A stretch of 64,000 bases of DNA. It comes from Peronospora farinosa. Taxonomy: Eukaryota > Oomycota > Peronosporomycetes > Peronosporales > Peronosporaceae. The notes beneath the pieces were generated by a model. It ran no database searches. It saw nothing but the letters and a program-made list of their open reading frames with translations, and was not told the origin of the DNA. The DNA is taken from positions 62,001 to 126,000 of the forward strand of contig CANTFK010000976.1 of the NCBI GenBank assembly GCA_947646735.1, given 5' to 3'. Of this stretch, positions 24,301-34,134 are shown in pieces. The translations under genes were made by a program, and so were the position numbers. Numbering within the stretch: position 1 is the stretch's first letter; each line of letters opens with the position of its first letter.

Positions 24301-27208
24301 GATAAGCAGAGTATCTCATACAAGACTCTTAGGTGACGCTTGATTTCGTTTTCGTCATAATAATGTCAGCTTTGCACACATCCTTCCAGAGCGGGCTCGT
24401 ATAAGTAATTAAATAGATACAATCGTGAATGACGGAAACACCTGGTTGCATTGAGCATTGTAATGAAGTAGGGTAGGATGGCTGTTTAGCACCATATAAA
24501 GTGACATGTATGAGCACACCGGCTTCTTTTTAGCGACTCGGAGACCTATGTCTTTACGACATGTGTGGACATGTATTGCAAAGCTTACATCGTGCTAGTG
24601 GGTGTCCATGATTATAATTTACAAATGATGAGCAAACTTTTGTCTTATATTGTTATGTGACATTAGCGGAGACGGAAACATGATAGCTTCAGTCGCTAGG
24701 AGCACCTTGTACGCCATAATCCTCTCGTTTGGATCCCCTTCGCAGTATTCATCGCACATGTGCTATAAGACCCGCTATTTTGATATTCGCTTCACTTTCC
24801 TCGTGGTGTTTCTGGTTATCCTTGTTACTTGTCTCGCTCTCATTATTTTCTTCCGCAGGCACCACTTCGCATAGCTACATCGGCCACGTCATTAAACCCA
24901 CTACTTGGCACTTTGCATTAAGCGCGGCGAATCAAACATGCAGTACAGCGGTCAACCACGCCCTGGTCGACGCTATAACTGCTGCTGTTTAGGTTGCTAC
25001 ATGTGTGGAACATGAGCACCTGAACTCTTGCAATCTTTTGTTGGGTATGCGTATCGAAGACACATAGTTCAGCTACAGGTACGTGCTTGCCCAATCACAG
25101 GATGTATTACCGGACAGTAAGTACCAGAAGATCGCGCGCGCAATCTTCTGGTACTTACTGTCCGGTAATACATCCTGTTACTACAACTGGTGGTGTTGAG
25201 GACGATAATGCTTTTTGCCTTGGTCAACGATTCTTTACGCGCTCAGCTAAAATCGCCGTACGCGTGTTAGGCACATCCTCGCCTGAACGAGTGCAATAAC
25301 AACTCGCTATCCACACATGCCGCCTTGTTGCTTTCTAAGAAGCTGATTTACGTAGCTATGAACGAGCGGTGTGCGGACATGAAAGCCCTTTATTGATTCA
25401 ATCCTGCTTCGACATGGCAGCCACCTCCTAGAAGTATCAATAGCGGGATTGAGGCTGTGGTCAGGGGCATACAAGATCTTTCGTGGATGTATGTTGGGGC
25501 AGTAAACGATGCATGGAGCGGACTGCATGAACATAGCCACTGCGATGGCGTGAAGTAGACACGTTTTGAATGTCTCCCCGAAAGGGGTACAGGTAGAGAG
25601 AGGCCTAACTTCTCAGACGTCTTGACGCGAGTTAGCCAAAGAAAAGAGTACGTTGCTGGCGCTGCCCGACAAGCCTTGCTATAGGACAAGAAACAACTTA
25701 GTTGCGCGACCAAAGACATGCCACACTAGGCACACAAGTGCAGCGTCCTGATAGTCCGTTGGAGTCGTGGCAGTCGTGTAAAGATGTTTTATAAGTATTC
25801 GACGCTTATTTTTTGTACACGATGCAATTATCTATACTATCCCGTTCGCTCACGTCAACAGTGTTTCGCCAGTGTGCATTCTCGTTTCAAGTAGCTTGCC
25901 TTCCACGATTGTTTTGGAAATCGGAGCAGCCACTTTTTCGCCTGTATATAAAAAAAGTCACAAAGTTCTTTGCGAGGAATTTTCCATTATTGACCTCAAG
26001 GGAAGTGAGGTGCGTGGCGAGATTAGTCATTGCAGCGAAGAAGCACGCACCAGACAGATTAATGAGGATTGATGCGTTGATCCCATTGGTAAATGAGCGG
26101 ACTTCGACGACATTTTTGTAAGCTATACTGTATATTTATAACATGGGATAAACTTTATCGCTGTTTTCGTAATATGTAGCATATACCTCAAACTTGGTAT
26201 TTGTATGATGCGAACACATATTTTTAATTTGTTTTTGCAAAATATACCAAATCCGTGTCAAAACGACAATATCCTACCCTTATCATCCTCATTGGATGGA
26301 ACTGCAAAAATAGCGATCAGACATTGGCTATAACTATTTAGCGATCTCCTATAGATCTACAATCACATACCGAGGACAAGTGCAAATCTTTTGTCAGAGA
26401 TTTGTGTTTATTGACGGCACAGTCTATCAGATCACGATTTTTTCGATTTGTCTTTCCAGATGACTCGCCAGGCAAATTTGACCATGACCACAAAAATTGT
26501 TTTAAGTGTAATTTGTATGTAATATGTGAGGTCGGCGATCTTGTAGATTCGAAGGCATAAGGGCGGCTTACATTTTGCTCACTGTCAAAAAAGCATACAT
26601 TTGCCTCCCACGCTGTGTAAAACTACTCTCTCTGAGCAATCATAAAATTTATTTTTAACATCTTCTCTTGCTGTGCGCAGCATGTTTTAAGCTGCAAAAA
26701 TAATAATATAGATACTTAAGCAACTTCACATTAATGAATACCCTACGGTTCTTTGGAGCTTTGAAATAGAACAGAGGAGGCGAAACCCTGTATATAAACT
26801 GAGCAAAAGAGAGAAGAGTATGGTCATTATTCACCAATTGAAAGGGTCGTGAGTAAAGAATGCAAGAAGCGCTCATATCATTCACTGAAAATCATCTCGA
26901 GTGGTTTACAGTTCATTACCTTCAAACACTTTCATGTTATGGCCTTCTTTTCTGAACGCGTAGTGTGTGGAAAGCGGTCGGCTCCATGCTATGATATCAA
27001 CCGACCCCAACCACTGCAACGATAACATACTAAAAAAATATTATACAAAAAATTTAGCCTAGCAAGCTGTGTAATATCTTAGCCATAGACGAAAAGCTGT
27101 GTAGAAGGTAATATACTCCTAACTTGAGCGTGAACGTTACAGTACAGTGTGACATCTTATCGATGACGAGGCAATCGTTCCATAAGAATGCTGAAAACTT
27201 GAAAAGTA
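21302..27208. other. Gene-poor stretch, no gene recognised
   Basis: AT-richer than the element-dense flanks, with short open frames only (up to about 109 codons). A 74-codon frame at 24650-24874 has a hydrophobic segment ending FRRHHFA. A 102-codon frame lies at 25813-26121. Neither has a recognisable family motif. The only clear structure is the perfect palindrome at 25097-25178. Confidence 0.45.
25097..25178. repeat. Perfect 36-bp inverted repeat with 10-nt loop
   Basis: The left arm 25097-25132 begins ACAGGATGTATTACC and ends CCAGAAGAT. The right arm 25143-25178 is its exact reverse complement. The loop is CGCGCGCGCA. There is no mismatch in 36 pairs. No transposase or terminal duplication is visible at its ends. 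Confidence 0.95.
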
Positions 27209-27281
27209 TACTCACGGCGGGACTTGAACCCGCAATCTCTGCCTTAGGAGGGCAGCGCCGTATCCATTGGGCCACGCAAGC
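27209..27281 (-). tRNA. tRNA-Arg, anticodon CCU
   Basis: The 73-nt minus-strand sequence folds as a full cloverleaf. The acceptor stem is GCTTGCG with CGTGAGT (three G-U pairs), D stem GCC/GGC, and anticodon stem CTGCC/GGCAG around loop CTCCTAA, giving anticodon CCT that reads AGG. The variable loop is AGATT, the T arm GCGGG-TTCAAGT-CCCGC, and the discriminator A. There is no intron and no encoded CCA. It is the only RNA gene I see in the window. Confidence 0.93.
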
Positions 27282-27932
27282 TGTAATATACAAATGAGCA
27301 AATTGACTAATATATACTTCTCTTAATGTTTTAAAGAGTGGCCCATTGCACATCTGCGTAAATGTGAAAGCTCTTGTAATATATATACTTTATAGTAACC
27401 TTAACCAGAGGTGGGTCTAGTGAGTTCTGGTAATCGATAATTTTGGCGTTTTTGCCCGTGCGCCAACTTTTCGATGTGTTTGACTCTCAGCCCGTCGTAA
27501 GTGCTTAAGCACGCCACTAACCAATACCATCAACTCAAGCTTGAAAACAATCAGAGTAAGACTGTCGCGCCTGGTAGACTTGCCAGCCACAGCTTATTGA
27601 GGAAGCAGTAAGCGATGCTTAAAGGGCTGCTCAATAGGAGGTTCGAGCGGTGTGTCCATTAGGCAGCTGTAAAGGTGACGCCACAAAGGACTCGACAGAC
27701 ACAGCGCAGCAATGACATGGAGAACACAGAAATATGTCAGAATCAATTGGTTGTCGTAGAACAAATTATTATTAGGTAGCCTTATTTTCAAGCGCCAAGT
27801 CTCTTTAGTGAAAACACAAAAGTGGCAATGTAGTTTTCTAAAACAGGACGACGCTAGAATATGTTGAGTACTCATAAGAGTACCAGCCGACGATGAAAAC
27901 CGAGAGGCTAAGATGTCCGAAACAAAAAAAAG
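27282..27932. other. No gene recognised
   Basis: Short frames only. The frame running through the tRNA gene and a 93-codon minus-strand frame at 27594-27875 have no supporting motifs. Confidence 0.4.
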
Positions 27933-28620
27933 ATGGCGCAGTTTAAGCCACTAAAGTTTAGGATGAAGACGCCAGGTAACACCAAGTCGGTAGGACTTGA
28001 GCAGTCAAGGCCGTCAACCTGGTCAGACGCTGATGTAATGAGAGCATACCATCGACGCAAGCTGGACGCATTCTTGGAGAGCGACCTTATTGCGAAGACC
28101 CTAGAGATCCAGCTGCTTGGACAGCTCAGTGGACCTGGGTCGACCCTGCCAAGGCTGAGAGCGTTAACAGACGCGATCACCACGCTGGTTGTCCTTCTAG
28201 AAGCAGACATGATTGCAGGAAGATTTGATCCGGACGACTTGGGGTTCGACAGAATCACGCCGACGTTCGAAAAAATACACAAACGTATATCGACCCTCGT
28301 CGGTACTACACCAGCAAAGAGGGACTTACCGCTGACGAATCACATGCAAAATTCGTCCAGGAACAGCCAGATGACCCTCGAAGACATCGTAGTCCACCTT
28401 CAAAGTATGGAAAGATTGGATTCCCATGGGCAAAGCAAGGTCCACCACAACACCTGCCGCCAAGCGACCAGATCGCAGCGGGGCAGTGGCCACAAGGACC
28501 ATTTTCGACTGGCTCAGTGACTAGGATTTCCCTGGGACCGACAGTTGGGGCGCTACTACAGGCCCGAGTGTGCAACGCGGAGAAAGAACCGCGAGCTCTC
28601 GAAACGGTGACGCCTGGCAA
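27933..28620 (+). pseudogene. gag: Family E Gypsy gag remnant
   Basis: A 195-codon frame (27933-28520) starts MAQFKPLKFRMKTPG. Its helical middle (LEIQLLGQLSGPGSTLPRL followed by ALTDAITTLVVLLEADMIAG) resembles the capsid part of the family A gag (KPKLIGSLRGPISAPIPTP). A frameshift near 28330 moves the frame to one that continues with a Pro/Gln-rich tail to about 28620. No zinc knuckle is visible before the sequence runs into unrelated material and then into RNase H, so the middle of the element is deleted. Assignment to gag rests on this similarity and on the pol piece that follows. Confidence 0.5.
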
Positions 28621-28814
28621 AATGAAAATTCATTTCAATTTTCAGCCAATGAGAAAATCAGCAAGGACAAAAATTGGACATTGCTCTCCCATGTGGCGAA
28701 GATGCTGGGGAGGAAAGCGCCTTCCAACTTAATCGACAATCTGCAGCTAACCATTGACGCGGCGATGGCAAGATATTTGCAAGAGCGTCAAGTACCGCAG
28801 ACACACCCACACGG

Positions 28815-30110
28815 CTGTGGGCGTTGGCAGCCAGTATTACGCCTCAAAAAAACGTAGACTGAATTTTTGTCGTCAATTGCTCCTAAGAAGCAAGCCAGAC
28901 AGAAGATCGACCTACCAAAGCCCACAGTGGAAGCTGACAAAAAATTGCCCCTCCCCCTTGCTTCACACGAGCCGATGGGTCGGCTCGTGTGAAGCAAGGG
29001 GGAGGGGCCTGTAGCGCTATTGTATGTAGAATTCCTACATGGAATATAGACGAATCTGCCTCGAAGTACCTCGCTAAATCTACAGTGAATGAGGCCGGAT
29101 ATGAAGGCATGTTGCTGTGTTTTGACCGGTTAAAGTCGCAGGAGCAACGGCGGCTGATCATCTTTGGAGATTCCTATTTGGTTGTACGACAGGTGCGTGG
29201 AGAGATCGAGTGTAAGGCTTCAGGTTTATCCTCTTTACCGGCAAAGGCGTTGAGCAAGCTCCAGTCGTGGCCCTCCCATGCAGTTTTACATGTGAAACGA
29301 GACTGTAATCAGAGCGCGTACCAGTCGACCAGCGCAGGTTTACACCACCGAGCCGATACCGAAAGGAGAGTGGCCAGGTCTAGAAGCGATCTTTCGGCTG
29401 ACAGAGGTGTTATTCCCTAAAGACCGGAGTCCGTCTGTCAAGATATTCGCGGTGACTCGTTCACGGTCCCCCGTCAAAATGTCTGGAGAAGTTATGCAAG
29501 AAGACGTGATACAACGACTCCGGGTAGGCCGAATCCGAGATACGCAAGAAGAAAAGAGCTGGGTACGAGATTCGAAGGGAGATTGGGGCGACCTGTCGGT
29601 AGAACCTGCATCAAACGTGCAGTAAAGTGTCCGGAGAATACGAGATAAGTGTAGAAGGATTACTAGCTTCTTGCCCGGCCAGATAATTGAGGGAGGCGAC
29701 AGGGATGTGACTGCCAGATTGGTGATACCCGGGAGTCTTCAGGTCGACATCCTGCATCGCTACCATACAAGTCTGGAGGGCGGTAATCAAGGTATCGGAC
29801 GTACCTACCATCGAATCCGGCGATACTGTCATTGGAGAGGTCTGTTTCGGAGTGTCCAGAGATATGTGGGTCTCTAAATGGATTGTGAGACTGGAAAAGG
29901 GAGGACTGTCTTACAAGGGAAATGTCGAACCGACGTACCTCTTATCGCAATGGACCATGCACTATCTCTTTCCGAGTCGTACAAAGGATATACGGATGTA
30001 CTGAGATTTTTAAATCTGTATTTGATTACATTAAATATAGTAATTGCTACTTCCACCACACGTCTTGCTATTTCCGCCACACCATTATTTTTGCACATGT
30101 TTTACTATTT
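28815..30110 (+). pseudogene. pol: Family E Gypsy pol fragment: aRNH and integrase start
   Basis: The 28989-29420 frame encodes the archaeal-type RNase H: DGSARVKQGGGACSA, then NEAGYEGMLLCFD with the Glu, GDSYLVVRQVRGE with the Asp, and the HVKRDCNQSA region. The last Asp (ADRLAS in family A) is changed to SAYQSTSA. After a frameshift, 29671-29877 gives the integrase finger (HRYHTSLEGGNQGIGRTYH ... DCETGKG) and the first part of the core (AMDHA). It fades by about 30110. A near-identical inverted copy is at 56080-57322. The start of the RNase H is disturbed by a 29-bp inverted duplication at 28947-29008. Confidence 0.8.
28947..29008. repeat. Perfect 29-bp palindrome inside the RNase H sequence
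   Basis: Arms 28947-28975 and 28980-29008 are exact reverse complements around the loop TGGG. The right arm is the native coding sequence for GSARVKQGGG. The left arm is its inverted duplicate and replaces the expected upstream coding sequence. The same structure is at 57132-57193. Confidence 0.95.
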
Positions 30111-30502
30111 CCACCACACCATTAAGTTTGTTTGAATAACAAAACACTACCCAACATCATAGCTAAAGTCAGCACACAGACCGTCGTCAATTCGCCGAGC
30201 ATACTGAGTATAAGCGCTGGAGAAGACGTGTCGGACGTGTCTGGTGACGGAAATTGCAAGAGCAGAAGGATACCAATCAGATGTTGAGTTACAAGTCATT
30301 AATTTTACGTTGATTCAAGCACAGACGAAACAGAAATCTATGGTGCCTGGTTTTGGCTGTAGTAAATGAGCTAATTATATTGGCCATGGGTCAAGATGGT
30401 GAGCGAGTGTGATGAAGTCAATTTCACTTTAATCAGCTCGTCGCTTGCGCTACATACTCCTCTAAGCGCATTAAAAGCATTGTACGGCGCTACAACCGAC
30501 AC
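30111..30502. other. No gene recognised
   Basis: Contains short TTCCACCACAC-type repeats at 30050-30120 and otherwise nothing I can assign. Confidence 0.4.
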
Positions 30503-31740
30503 CAGTGGAGAGTCGAAATTATATAAGCAGTTTTGTGAATCCCACTTCACCCCAGTAGTGCGCGTACCTGGATCTTCTGGTGACTTGAAGTTTCGTCGTA
30601 AGTCTTGTAAAGGTAAAGAATGAACCTGCGACAAAAGGTTCAGAGTCAGACGGATTGTCGCAGACGCAAAAAAAGAAAGGTTCTCCGGATCATCAGCGTT
30701 TTGGGGAGGGGCTTGAATGACAAAAAAACTCAAAGAGGTATATCGATCACAAGCTCTACAAGAAAATATCAACCTTCCCCCCCTAGTCCTTTCGGGGGGG
30801 CCCTGCAGATCGCGTTGCAAAATGCGATCCGCTGGATACAAATGTTTTGGATATAACCGAGGGAAATTTACTCAAAACCGCTCCGAATTCGAAGAAGAAG
30901 AAGAATTCGAAGCCATCTCGAGTGGAGATGAAGGCGCCGGAATCGGATCATGATGATACCGACATTAAGCCGGCGCATGAGGAAGACAAGACGGAAGGGT
31001 GGAAACTGGATCAGCTGGAATGGTGTTTTCATTGGAAAGCGCTTAAAGATTTGTTGTCAAGCGATCCCGTTCTAAAGATTTTGAAACCGAAGTTGCTCGG
31101 GTCGCTGCGAGGACCATTTTCAGCTCCCATTCCGACACCGAATCAGTTGGAAGCAATCCGTCGGCTTATGGAGTTGCTTCAAAACGCTGTATTCACCGCT
31201 GGAACTTTTGACGCGCAGGTGCTGTTGGAATGCGATCTTAATCGAGTCCAGGCAGGGTGATCCGTTTTCACGAAGCAAGTTCCGCTTACTGGCGAGTACG
31301 ATCCAATGAATTAGAAGATCGTAGATATTCCAATAGGATATCATACTGGATCGTCACAATATATGTCAGGAATAGGTACATGACAGAAGGTAATATAAGA
31401 ATCAAGATTACGCTGAGCGGATCGCTCGTGTATTATTTCCAATTTGGGAGAAGATCAAGTTGCTCAAGACGCGATCCTGAGCATAGACCTAATTGTCTCA
31501 ACTGGGATACGCTTAGACTTAGCGGATGAAACTTTTTGTCTGCTTGACGAGGTGAGGATCCTCCTAACTGTACGAAGACCTCCATATCGAACGACCATGC
31601 TTGCGATCACAGCTGAAGATCAACATGTAGTGATCCTTGTAGGTGGATCGACAAAAGTGAAATTGGGGTTGACTCTAATCTTTGGGTAAGGCGAGATCCA
31701 AATGAGTGCCGACAGTGACTACATGATCTAACAGGATTAG
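30503..31740 (+). pseudogene. Family A gag-protease remnant, plus strand
   Basis: Starts with the tail of a family A LTR (GTGGAGAGTCGAAATT ... CCCACTTCACCCCA), then primer-site-like sequence, then gag. The frame 30847-31260 encodes the Lys-rich segment and LDQLEWCFHWKALKDLLSS as in the copy at 2864-3607. After about 31260 several hundred bases are lost. The sequence resumes in the protease C-terminus (IRIKITLSGSLVYYF, IRLDLADETFCLLDEV) and linker, ending near 31690. The DSGA active-site part is gone. Confidence 0.75.
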
Positions 31741-31874
31741 CTATATAATCTCGTTAATCGAGTGGTGATCTGAAATTGTGGAAAACCGTTAGGTTGGTGG
31801 ATGGTCGCTTTTATGCTACCGCAGTCCCGAGGGTATGTCTCAGTTGGATCGCGTCGGTATGACGAAGGCAGATG

Positions 31875-32696
31875 TGTGGTGAAGTGCCAGGAGAATCGGG
31901 GCCCAGGGTACCAAGGCCCCAGGAAACCAGGGTACAGGGGCCCCAGGGTACAAGGGCCCAGGCCTCGCAAGGTCCCAAGGTTCAATCGAGGGTCACCAGG
32001 GACAGGGTTTTCAGCTACCGGGGACAGGGATACCAGTGACCGGGGACAGGGTTTCTAGTAACCGGGGACAAGGGTATCAGTCACCAGGGACAGGGCGCCA
32101 AGGACAGGGGTACCAGCTACCGGGGACAGGGATACCAGTTACCGGGGACAGGGTTTCTAGCAACCGGGGACAAGGGTATCAGTCACCAGGGACAGGACAC
32201 CAGGGAAAGGGGTACCAGCTACCGGGGACAGGGGTACCAGTTACCGGGGACAGGTGTATCGAACGTCCAGGTTCAAAGGTACAAGATTACCCTACCGTGC
32301 GCACACCAGGACCCGAAAGGGCCAGTGCCCCGAGGTGGTCCAGGGTCCTAAGTTCAAAGAAGGTACAAGGTATTTCTAAGTGCAGAGACAGTACAGGCTC
32401 CAAGGTCCAAGGGACCACGGTACAAGAGACCAGGGTACCAGGGTACAAGAACCCAGGCCTCGCAAGGTTCCAAGGTTCAACCGAGAGTCAGGGTACCAGT
32501 CACCAGGGACGCGGGTTCCTAGTCACCAGGGACAGGGTTTTCAGTTACCGGGGACAGGGATACCAGTTACCGGGGACAGGGTTTCTAGTAACCAGGGAAA
32601 AGGTTTCCAATCACCAGGGACAGGGCACCAGGGACAGGGGTACCAGCTATCGGAGACAGGGGTATCGAACGTCCAGGGTCAAAGGTACAAGGTTAC
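31875..32696 (+). repeat. Family C LTR sequence with minisatellites, interrupted by element B1
   Basis: Begins TGTGGTGAAGTGCCAGG. It is dominated by a 22- to 23-bp repeat (about 31990-32260 and 32500-32680) of the type CCGGGGACAGGGATACCAGT. A longer unit of about 520 bp containing CCTACCGTGCGCACACCAGG and GAGGTGGTCC is itself duplicated. The second unit is broken by B1 at 32696/39913 and by the solo LTR at 39971. The open frame at 32036-32701 follows from the repeat and is not evidence of a gene. Confidence 0.7.
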
Positions 32697-33038
32697 TGTA
32701 ATGAGCTACATTACACATATAGCATTAACACAAATAAACAATTACATATGTAGGCAGGTGCTGGGCCCGAATAGCGGGCACAGCGTGGTAATTTATTATT
32801 GGTTTATTATTGGGCCTAAAGTCCCCAATATGGACCAATGATAAATCAACCTGAAATTGTGTGGTTCCCGAAAGGCGGGAACACTGTCGTATTTATTACG
32901 ACTAAAATCTTCGTAATTAGTACGAATTAAAACCAAAATAAAAATCAGAGTTAAATTTACTTAATACCTAATACTCGGGCTTGAGTCTTCCTCAAGCGCA
33001 CGTGTAAGCTAGTGACGGTACGTTCTAGCCCCGTTACA
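32697..33038 (+). repeat. B1 5' LTR
   Basis: Starts TGTAATGAGC and ends CCCCGTTACA. It contains at least five small hairpins: TGTAATG/CATTACA at 32697-32715, GTTCCC/GGGAAC, GTCGTA/TACGAC, TTCGTA/TACGAA and CTTGAG/CTCAAG. The same LTR is at 39569-39912 and 47268-47608. Confidence 0.95.
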
Positions 33039-33040
33039 CC

Positions 33041-33058
33041 TGGTAGCACTTTGTAGTC
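33041..33058 (+). promoter_or_regulatory. Putative primer-binding site of B1
   Basis: Two bases after the LTR the sequence reads TGGTAGCACTTTGTAGTC, and the same sequence follows the B2 LTR at 47611. The TGG start and position fit a tRNA-primed site. The implied tRNA was not identified. Confidence 0.45.
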
Positions 33059-33064
33059 CTTCCT

Positions 33065-34114
33065 ATGCCCGAGTTTGGGATGAGCGAATCGTCGTACTTT
33101 GACGCTCCAGATTTATTTCTGGAGCACGCGACCTTCCCCCATCTTACTGGTGTTGAGTGGGATGCCCTTAATCGCCTCGCGGCGATATCGGGAGAGGCAT
33201 TCGTCGCGTCGCTGATGAGATCAGCGACCTCTGACGCGCAACGTCTCGCCATACATGAGTTTATGGCACGCGAGCTCGCCGAATCCAACCGGCGAGGCTT
33301 AACTCCCTCGCGCCCTTCACGTAATGAGGCCGTGAAGATGGAAACCTCCTCCTACTCTGGAGAAGGTAAGGACCGGTTATCGCTGAACCGGTGGTTCCGA
33401 GAAGTTGATATCGCCATCGCCTCGAGACTTCTTGAGGCTCCACAGGCGAAGGTCAACTTTCTTCTTTCCCGCCTCACCGGGAAGGCCAAGGAGTGGGCCC
33501 TTGGTAAACTCGTTGTGGACGAGCACGCATTTCCCACCTTGGATACCATCCAGGACGATCTTCGTCTTGCCTTCGAGCCACCGCAAGAGGAGAAACTGGT
33601 GCGATCAAGATTCCTGTCGATGCGACAGGGTAAAATGGCGATGCGCGACTACGTACAGATGGCTAGGCATCTGGCGTCGTGTATTATCACGCACCCCATG
33701 GACATGTACACGCAGGTGAATGTCTTTGTGGATGGTATGCGTGAGGGGCAGACCCGCTTATCGCTGGAGCGCGCCGAGCCTGCCACATTGGAGGAGGCAT
33801 TCGCCATCGCACTCCGTGAAGACTTTAGGGTCACAAAGGCCTATGCCAAACCCTCGGTCGTCAGCGTTCCCCGGCCTTCTGGCCCAGAACCTATGGAGAT
33901 CGACGTTATTGAGTCGTCGGGTGACCGGCGACGTGTCTTTCATCATAAAGGTGACGCTCGCACCGGGCGTCCAATGGTTTGCTTTCGTTGTCTCAAGCCA
34001 GGACATCGCGCGGCAGAGTGCCGTGCGCCAGCCCCATTATCGGTGCAAGTAGTGGACGCCCATCATGAGGGTGCTGTACCGGCCGCACGTTCAAAAAACG
34101 GTCGGGACCAGTAG
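33065..34114 (+). CDS. gag: Gag polyprotein of element B1
   Basis: A 349-codon intact frame starts at the first ATG after the LTR ([19 protein letters not shown]). The middle (about residues 85-240) has the retrotransposon Gag capsid fold texture: MALRDY-like [30 protein letters not shown] and [15 protein letters not shown]. Near residue 315 it has one CCHC knuckle, [14 protein letters not shown]. Gag forms the virus-like particle and packages element RNA. Its stop TAG (34112-34114) lies inside the stem of the frameshift element, and Pol continues in the -1 frame. The sister copy at 47635-48684 has an early TAG. No other start fits better. Confidence 0.93.
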   Translation: MPEFGMSESSYFDAPDLFLEHATFPHLTGVEWDALNRLAAISGEAFVASLMRSATSDAQRLAIHEFMARELAESNRRGLTPSRPSRNEAVKMETSSYSGEGKDRLSLNRWFREVDIAIASRLLEAPQAKVNFLLSRLTGKAKEWALGKLVVDEHAFPTLDTIQDDLRLAFEPPQEEKLVRSRFLSMRQGKMAMRDYVQMARHLASCIITHPMDMYTQVNVFVDGMREGQTRLSLERAEPATLEEAFAIALREDFRVTKAYAKPSVVSVPRPSGPEPMEIDVIESSGDRRRVFHHKGDARTGRPMVCFRCLKPGHRAAECRAPAPLSVQVVDAHHEGAVPAARSKNGRDQ

Positions 34115-34134
34115 GTGCAGGGCGCCCTACTGGT
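34093..34134 (+). promoter_or_regulatory. -1 ribosomal frameshift element between gag and pol
   Basis: The heptamer A AAA AAC (34093-34099) is in the correct phase of gag (tcA AAA AAC). A 7-nt spacer (34100-34106) leads to a stem with arms ACCAGTAGG (34107-34115) and CCTACTGGT (34126-34134) around a 10-nt loop. The pol frame is exactly -1 to gag and is open across the site. The cassette is conserved in B2 at 48663-48704. Confidence 0.85.

Noticed and set aside
27054..27353. 99-codon minus-strand frame containing VAQWIRR and IAGSSPAV
   Set aside because: These are the usual shadow translations of a tRNA gene; the tRNA-Arg at 27209-27281 explains them.
32036..32701. 221-codon plus-strand open frame rich in Gly, Gln and Ser
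   Set aside because: It follows the 22- to 23-bp minisatellite and runs into the B1 LTR, so it is chance openness of repeats.
33758..34006. Antisense frames under gag and pol in family B
   Set aside because: They lack repeated domain features, do not begin near the LTR, and are short. They are ordinary shadows of a conserved coding frame, in contrast to the frame at the 3' end.
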